Shown here piece after piece: positions 60,520 to 64,000 of a stretch of 64,000 bases of DNA. The notes under the pieces were generated by a model. It was not told where the DNA came from. It was given only the letters and a program-made list of their open reading frames with translations, and searched no databases. A program made the position numbers and the translations under genes. Source of the stretch: Rhodovulum euryhalinum (GTDB lineage: Bacteria; Pseudomonadota; Alphaproteobacteria; Rhodobacterales; Rhodobacteraceae); NCBI RefSeq assembly GCF_004342445.1, contig NZ_SLWW01000009.1, positions 124,001 through 188,000 of the forward strand. The letters run 5' to 3'. Numbering within the stretch: position 1 is the first letter of the stretch; every line of letters starts with the position of its first letter.

Positions 60520-62993
60520 CGATGCTGATCAGGATCTTCGCGGTCGTTCTTCTGACGGCGCTGGCCTTTCCGCTGGCCGCGCCCCCAGCAACCGCCCAGC
60601 AGGCGGCGGCGACCGAAGAGGCCGCGCCCGATTACGCGGCCTGGGAAAAGGTCGCCCGCCGGGCCGAAGGGGTGCTGGGCGCGGGTCGCGCCTCGGACGC
60701 CGCGCTGTCGGAGTTGCGCCAGGAACTGGTCGACTGGCGCACGCGGCTGTTGAACGCCCAGGGCACGAACGCGGCCCGGATCAAGACCCTGCGCGAGCAG
60801 ATCGCCGCACTGGGTGCGGCGCCCGCCGAGGGCGAGACCGAACCCGACGAGATCGCCAAGCGCCGCGCCGAACTGAACAAGCAGCTTGCCGATCTGCAGG
60901 CGCCGGGCCTGCAGGCGGTCGAGGCGCACAGCCGCGCCGACGGGCTGATCCGCGAGATCGACAGCGTGATCCGCGAACGCCAGACCAGCAAGCTTCTGGA
61001 ACTGGGCCCGACGCCTCTCAACCCCGTCAACTGGGCGGCCGGTGCCGAGGCGCTGCGCGAAACCGGGACCGCGATGTTCCGCGAACTGGCCGAGGCCTGG
61101 GCGACGCCCTCGCGCCGTGCCGGGTTCCGCGAGGATCTGCCCGTGACGATCCTGTTCCTGGGAATGGCCGCCGTCCTTCTGGCCCGCGGTCCGCGCTGGG
61201 TCGTGCTGCTGTCCGAGCGCCTGATCCTGGGGCGCCTGAATCGGGGCGGGGTCGTCTTTTCCTCGCTGGTTTCGCTGGGCCAGATCGTGGTGCCGACGGT
61301 GGGCTTGGTGCTGCTGGTCGCGGCCCTGGCCTCGACCGGACTGGGCGGCGAGAGGCTGGCCCAGCTTCTCACGGTTCTGCCTGTCCTGGGGTTGAGCTTC
61401 TTCACGGCACGCTGGCTGGGATCGCGCGTCTTCGCCGCACACTCGGTCTCGCGCAAGTTGTTCGATCTGCCGCCAGAGCGGATGGCCGAGGCGCGGTTCC
61501 ACGCCACCGGCATGGGCCTCGTGATCGCGCTGGCCGGGCTGCTAGGCCTCATGGGCGAGGTCGGCAGCTTCGCGGACGAGGCCAAGGTGGTGCTTGGCTT
61601 CCCGCTGGTCGTGGCGGGGGGGCTCTTGCTGATCCGCATGGGCCAGATCCTGCACGCGCAGAGCCGCGTCGCATCCGAGGGCGACCAGCAGCGCCCCTAC
61701 CGCAACCGCCTGATCGGCCTGTTCGGCCGCGCCGCGGTCGGTTTCGGGGTCACAGGGCCCGTGCTGGGCGCGATCGGCTACAAGGAGGCGGCCGATTTCT
61801 TCATCTATCCGCCGATCCTGACGCTGGGCCTTCTGGGGCTTCTGATGGTGGTCCAGCGCTTTGTCGGTGATCTCTACGACCTGATAAGCGGCCGCGACAC
61901 CGGGGAGGGGGCGGCGGACGCATTGCTGCCGGTGCTGATCGGGCTGATGCTGGCGGTTATGGCATTGCCGGTTCTGGCGCTGATCTGGGGCGCCCGGGTT
62001 GCCGACCTGACCGAGATCTGGGCGCGCTTTACCGCCGGCTTTACCCTGGGCGCGACCCGCATCTCGCCGGCCGACTTCCTGACCTTCGCCATTGTCTTCA
62101 CGCTCGGCTACGCGCTGACGCGCCTTGTGCAGGGCACGCTGCGCACCACCGTCCTGCCAAAGACACGGATCGACCCGGGTGGCCAGACCGCGATCATCTC
62201 GGGGCTCGGCTATGTCGGGATATTCCTGGCCGCGCTGATCGCGATCACCACCGCGGGCATCGACCTGTCGTCGCTGGCCATCGTCGCCGGCGCGCTGTCC
62301 GTCGGCATCGGTTTCGGCCTTCGGACCATCGTCGAGAACTTCGTCTCGGGCATCATCCTGCTGATCGAGCGGCCGATCAGCCAGGGCGACTGGATCGAGG
62401 TCGGCGGGGTGCAGGGCATCGTTCAGGACATTTCCGTCCGCTCGACCCGGATCCAGACCTTCGACCGGACCGACGTGATCGTGCCCAATGCCGATCTGGT
62501 GGCTGGGCAGGTGACGAACTGGACCCGGCAGAACCTGACGGGGCGGGTGATCCTCACGGTGGGCGTGGCCTATGGCACCGACACCCGCAAGGTCGAACGG
62601 ATCCTGCGCGAGATCGGCGAAAGCCACCCGCTGGTGATGATAAAGCCGCCGCCCAGCGTGGTGTTCCAGGGCTTCGGCGCGGACGCGCTGGAATTCGAAC
62701 TGCGCGTGATCCTGCGCGACATCAACTACGGCCTGTCGGTGCGGACCGAGTTGAACCACGAGATCGCAAGGCGCTTTGCCGAGGAAGGGATCGAGATCCC
62801 CTTCGCCCAGCGGGACATCTGGCTGAGAAACCCCGAGGCGCTGCGGACAGCGGGCTCGCCCGTGACGGCCCCGGCGATACCGCCCGCCCAGTCCTCCCCG
62901 CCGCCGCCCCGGCAGCAGGACGACCCCCAGCCCGAACCGCGCGACGATCTCGGGGGAGAACCCGATGACGCAGATGGAGACGCATCCCGATGA
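60516..62993 (+). CDS. large mechanosensitive channel of the MscS family (DUF3772 N-terminus)
   Basis: An 825-residue protein with signal peptide (RIFAVVLLTALAFPLAAPPA), a periplasmic helical DUF3772-like domain (about residues 30-190, ELRQELVDWRTRLLNAQGTN), many TM segments (about 200-600) and the MscS pore and beta domain. LSSLAIVAGALSVGIGFGLR is TM3, followed by ENFVSGIILLIERPISQGDW. A cytosolic Pro-rich tail follows. It releases solutes under membrane tension. It overlaps cysK (ATGA) and alaX at its end, so is co-translated with both. Similar to KefA/YbiO-type large MscS proteins. Confidence 0.9.
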   Translation: MTMLIRIFAVVLLTALAFPLAAPPATAQQAAATEEAAPDYAAWEKVARRAEGVLGAGRASDAALSELRQELVDWRTRLLNAQGTNAARIKTLREQIAALGAAPAEGETEPDEIAKRRAELNKQLADLQAPGLQAVEAHSRADGLIREIDSVIRERQTSKLLELGPTPLNPVNWAAGAEALRETGTAMFRELAEAWATPSRRAGFREDLPVTILFLGMAAVLLARGPRWVVLLSERLILGRLNRGGVVFSSLVSLGQIVVPTVGLVLLVAALASTGLGGERLAQLLTVLPVLGLSFFTARWLGSRVFAAHSVSRKLFDLPPERMAEARFHATGMGLVIALAGLLGLMGEVGSFADEAKVVLGFPLVVAGGLLLIRMGQILHAQSRVASEGDQQRPYRNRLIGLFGRAAVGFGVTGPVLGAIGYKEAADFFIYPPILTLGLLGLLMVVQRFVGDLYDLISGRDTGEGAADALLPVLIGLMLAVMALPVLALIWGARVADLTEIWARFTAGFTLGATRISPADFLTFAIVFTLGYALTRLVQGTLRTTVLPKTRIDPGGQTAIISGLGYVGIFLAALIAITTAGIDLSSLAIVAGALSVGIGFGLRTIVENFVSGIILLIERPISQGDWIEVGGVQGIVQDISVRSTRIQTFDRTDVIVPNADLVAGQVTNWTRQNLTGRVILTVGVAYGTDTRKVERILREIGESHPLVMIKPPPSVVFQGFGADALEFELRVILRDINYGLSVRTELNHEIARRFAEEGIEIPFAQRDIWLRNPEALRTAGSPVTAPAIPPAQSSPPPPRQQDDPQPEPRDDLGGEPDDADGDASR

Positions 62994-63709
62994 CAGCGAC
63001 GCTTTACCGATCCGACCCGTACCTGCGCGAGGCGCCGGGGATCGTCACCGCGATCACGCCCGAGGGCGGCGTGGTGCTGTCGGCCTCGCTTTTCTATCCG
63101 CGCGGAGGCGGGCAGCCCGGTGATACCGGGCGGCTGGCCTGGCCGGGTGGCGGCCTGACCGTGACCGACGCCGTCAAGGGCGAGGGCGAGGCGATCATCC
63201 TGGTCCCGGCCGGGGGCGAGGCCCTGCCCGAGATCGGCATGCCGGTGACCCAGATGCTCGACTGGGACCGGCGCCATCAGCACATGCGCGTTCACACCGC
63301 GCTGCACCTCTTGTCGGTCGTGATCCCTCTGCCGGTGACCGGCGGGGCGATCGGCGAGGGCAGGGGGCGGCTCGATTTCGACATGCCCGAGGCGCCCGCG
63401 GATCGCGAAGCGCTCGAGGCGGCGCTGAACGATCTGGTGACCCGCGACCTGGCCGTGACCGAGGACTGGATCACCGACGATGCGCTGCGGGCCAATCCGG
63501 GCCTCGTCAAGACCATGTCCGTCGCGCCCCCGATGGGCGCGGGCCGGGTGCGGCTGATCCGGATCGGCGCGGGCGAGGCGCAGGTCGACCTTCAGCCCTG
63601 CGGCGGCACCCATGTGCGCTCGACCGCCGAGATCGGCCCGCTGCGGCTGGGCAAGATCGAGAAGAAGGGCCGCCAGAACCGCCGCGTGACCGTGGAACTG
63701 ACAGGCTGA
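62990..63709 (+). CDS. alanyl-tRNA editing protein (AlaX-type)
   Basis: A 239-residue free-standing editing-domain protein that hydrolyses mischarged Ser- or Gly-tRNA(Ala). The zinc ligands are HxxxH in HMRVHTALHLLSVVIPL and the C-terminal CGGTH in LQPCGGTHVRSTAEIG. A beta-barrel N-terminal part (PYLREAPGIVTAITPEGGVV, FYPRGGGQPGDTG) makes it a mid-length AlaX. It is translated from the end of the MscS gene (ATGA). It is close to tRNA-Ser but the link is probably chance. Confidence 0.93.
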   Translation: MTATLYRSDPYLREAPGIVTAITPEGGVVLSASLFYPRGGGQPGDTGRLAWPGGGLTVTDAVKGEGEAIILVPAGGEALPEIGMPVTQMLDWDRRHQHMRVHTALHLLSVVIPLPVTGGAIGEGRGRLDFDMPEAPADREALEAALNDLVTRDLAVTEDWITDDALRANPGLVKTMSVAPPMGAGRVRLIRIGAGEAQVDLQPCGGTHVRSTAEIGPLRLGKIEKKGRQNRRVTVELTG

Positions 63710-63791
63710 GCCGCGCGCCGCCAGGGCAGGGGATGGCGGCCGTCGCGAGAGCAAGGCACGCACCCCTTTGCGCTGCTTCGGAAAGTCGCTC

Positions 63792-63821
63792 TTGCATCCA
63801 GCCCCCGCCCGGGAGTAGGAA
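63792..63821 (+). promoter_or_regulatory. promoter of tRNA-Ser
   Basis: TTGCAT, 18-base spacer, TAGGAA, about ten bases before the tRNA 5' end, as expected for a tRNA promoter in this group. Confidence 0.5.
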
Positions 63822-63830
63822 GCCCCGCAC

Positions 63831-63920
63831 GGAGAGGTGGCCGAGTGGTCGAAGGCGCACGCCTGGAAAGTGTGTAGGCGGGAAACCGTCTCCAGGGTTC
63901 GAATCCCTGTCTCTCCGCCA
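63831..63920 (+). tRNA. tRNA-Ser (anticodon GGA)
   Basis: A 90-base class II tRNA: acceptor stem GGAGAGG/CCTCTCC-type pairing (GGAGAGG with TCTCTCC), anticodon loop CT-GGA-AA (anticodon 63865-63867), long variable arm typical of serine, T-loop GGTTCGAATCC, and an encoded CCA at the 3' end. It reads UCC and UCU codons. Confidence 0.97.
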
Positions 63921-63946
63921 CTTGCCCTCGCGAAAGCGTTCTCCCG

Positions 63947-63969
63947 ATCCGGCTGCGGCCGGATTTTTC
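63947..63969 (+). terminator. terminator of tRNA-Ser
   Basis: ATCCGGC-TGCG-GCCGGAT, a 7-bp stem followed by a run of T's (ATTTTTCC). It follows the tRNA by 26 bases. Confidence 0.75.
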
Positions 63970-64000
63970 CGTTATATTTGAGGGTTATGCGGGGTGGGCT

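Overview
The window is a compact, GC-rich (roughly two-thirds G+C) chromosomal segment from an alphaproteobacterium of the Rhodobacteraceae/Paracoccaceae (Rhodobacter/Roseobacter) group. Four observations support this. The tmRNA gene is circularly permuted (two-piece) and encodes the tag ANDNRAPVALAA. There is a trgA-trgB-cysK tellurite locus, known from Rhodobacter sphaeroides. There is a two-gene lysis cassette of the gene-transfer-agent (GTA) type. Small lineage proteins are present (F1-ATPase zeta subunit/DUF1476, DUF4169, ribbon-helix-helix). No insertion sequence, prophage structural gene, CRISPR array or rRNA was seen. Almost all DNA is coding and codon use looks uniform.

Layout. 1-2.3 kb: 3' part of uvrA and a small exported protein. 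2.3-6.7 kb (minus strand): a valine-catabolic operon (isobutyryl-CoA dehydrogenase, 3-hydroxyisobutyryl-CoA hydrolase, 3-hydroxyisobutyrate dehydrogenase), joined by ATGA overlaps to a CRP/FNR regulator and followed by two DUF2892 membrane proteins. 6.7-11.3 kb: a GCS2-type carboxylate-amine ligase, an exported DsrE-like protein behind an FNR-like box, and mmsA with a divergent LysR gene. This extends the valine theme. 11.3-18.1 kb: a CBS protein, coaD, a coiled-coil protein plus zapA, bolA-grxD, purL and a lytic transglycosylase. 18.2-23.8 kb: a strong small-RNA candidate, a LysR gene divergent from a fused indolepyruvate oxidoreductase, and murI. 23.9-27 kb: argC, ccmE and the GTA-type endolysin/holin/small membrane protein cassette behind a CtrA-like site. 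27-31.1 kb: betaine-homocysteine methyltransferase, ATPase zeta subunit, an SRPBCC protein and purC-purS-purQ. 31.1-37.4 kb: dctB-dctD (DctD lacks the GAFTGA loop) and a large RNase E. 37.4-43.5 kb: TusA, CcdA, a hydrolase/P450 overlapping pair, small regulators, fumC and sspB. 43.7-46.2 kb: an NTF2-like protein, a tail-collar-like exported protein, a VPLPA-CTERM protein and ssrA. 46.2-49.7 kb: a YeeE/YedE sulfur importer, a small membrane protein, an exported rhodanese and an ABC binding protein. 49.8-53.8 kb: DinB, AcuI-like reductase, UspA and a BCCT transporter. 53.9-63.7 kb: one co-directional stress-related series (class V aminotransferase, photolyase, cyclopropane synthase, trgA, trgB, cysK, MscS channel, alaX). 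The window ends with tRNA-Ser(GGA).

The most interesting non-protein elements are the two-piece tmRNA (45.82-46.14 kb), a compact two-hairpin small-RNA candidate with a CCUCCC linker (about 18.26-18.34 kb), the CtrA-like site before the lysis cassette, and several palindromic operators in front of catabolic genes. All assignments come from reading the sequence and known family motifs. No database search was run.
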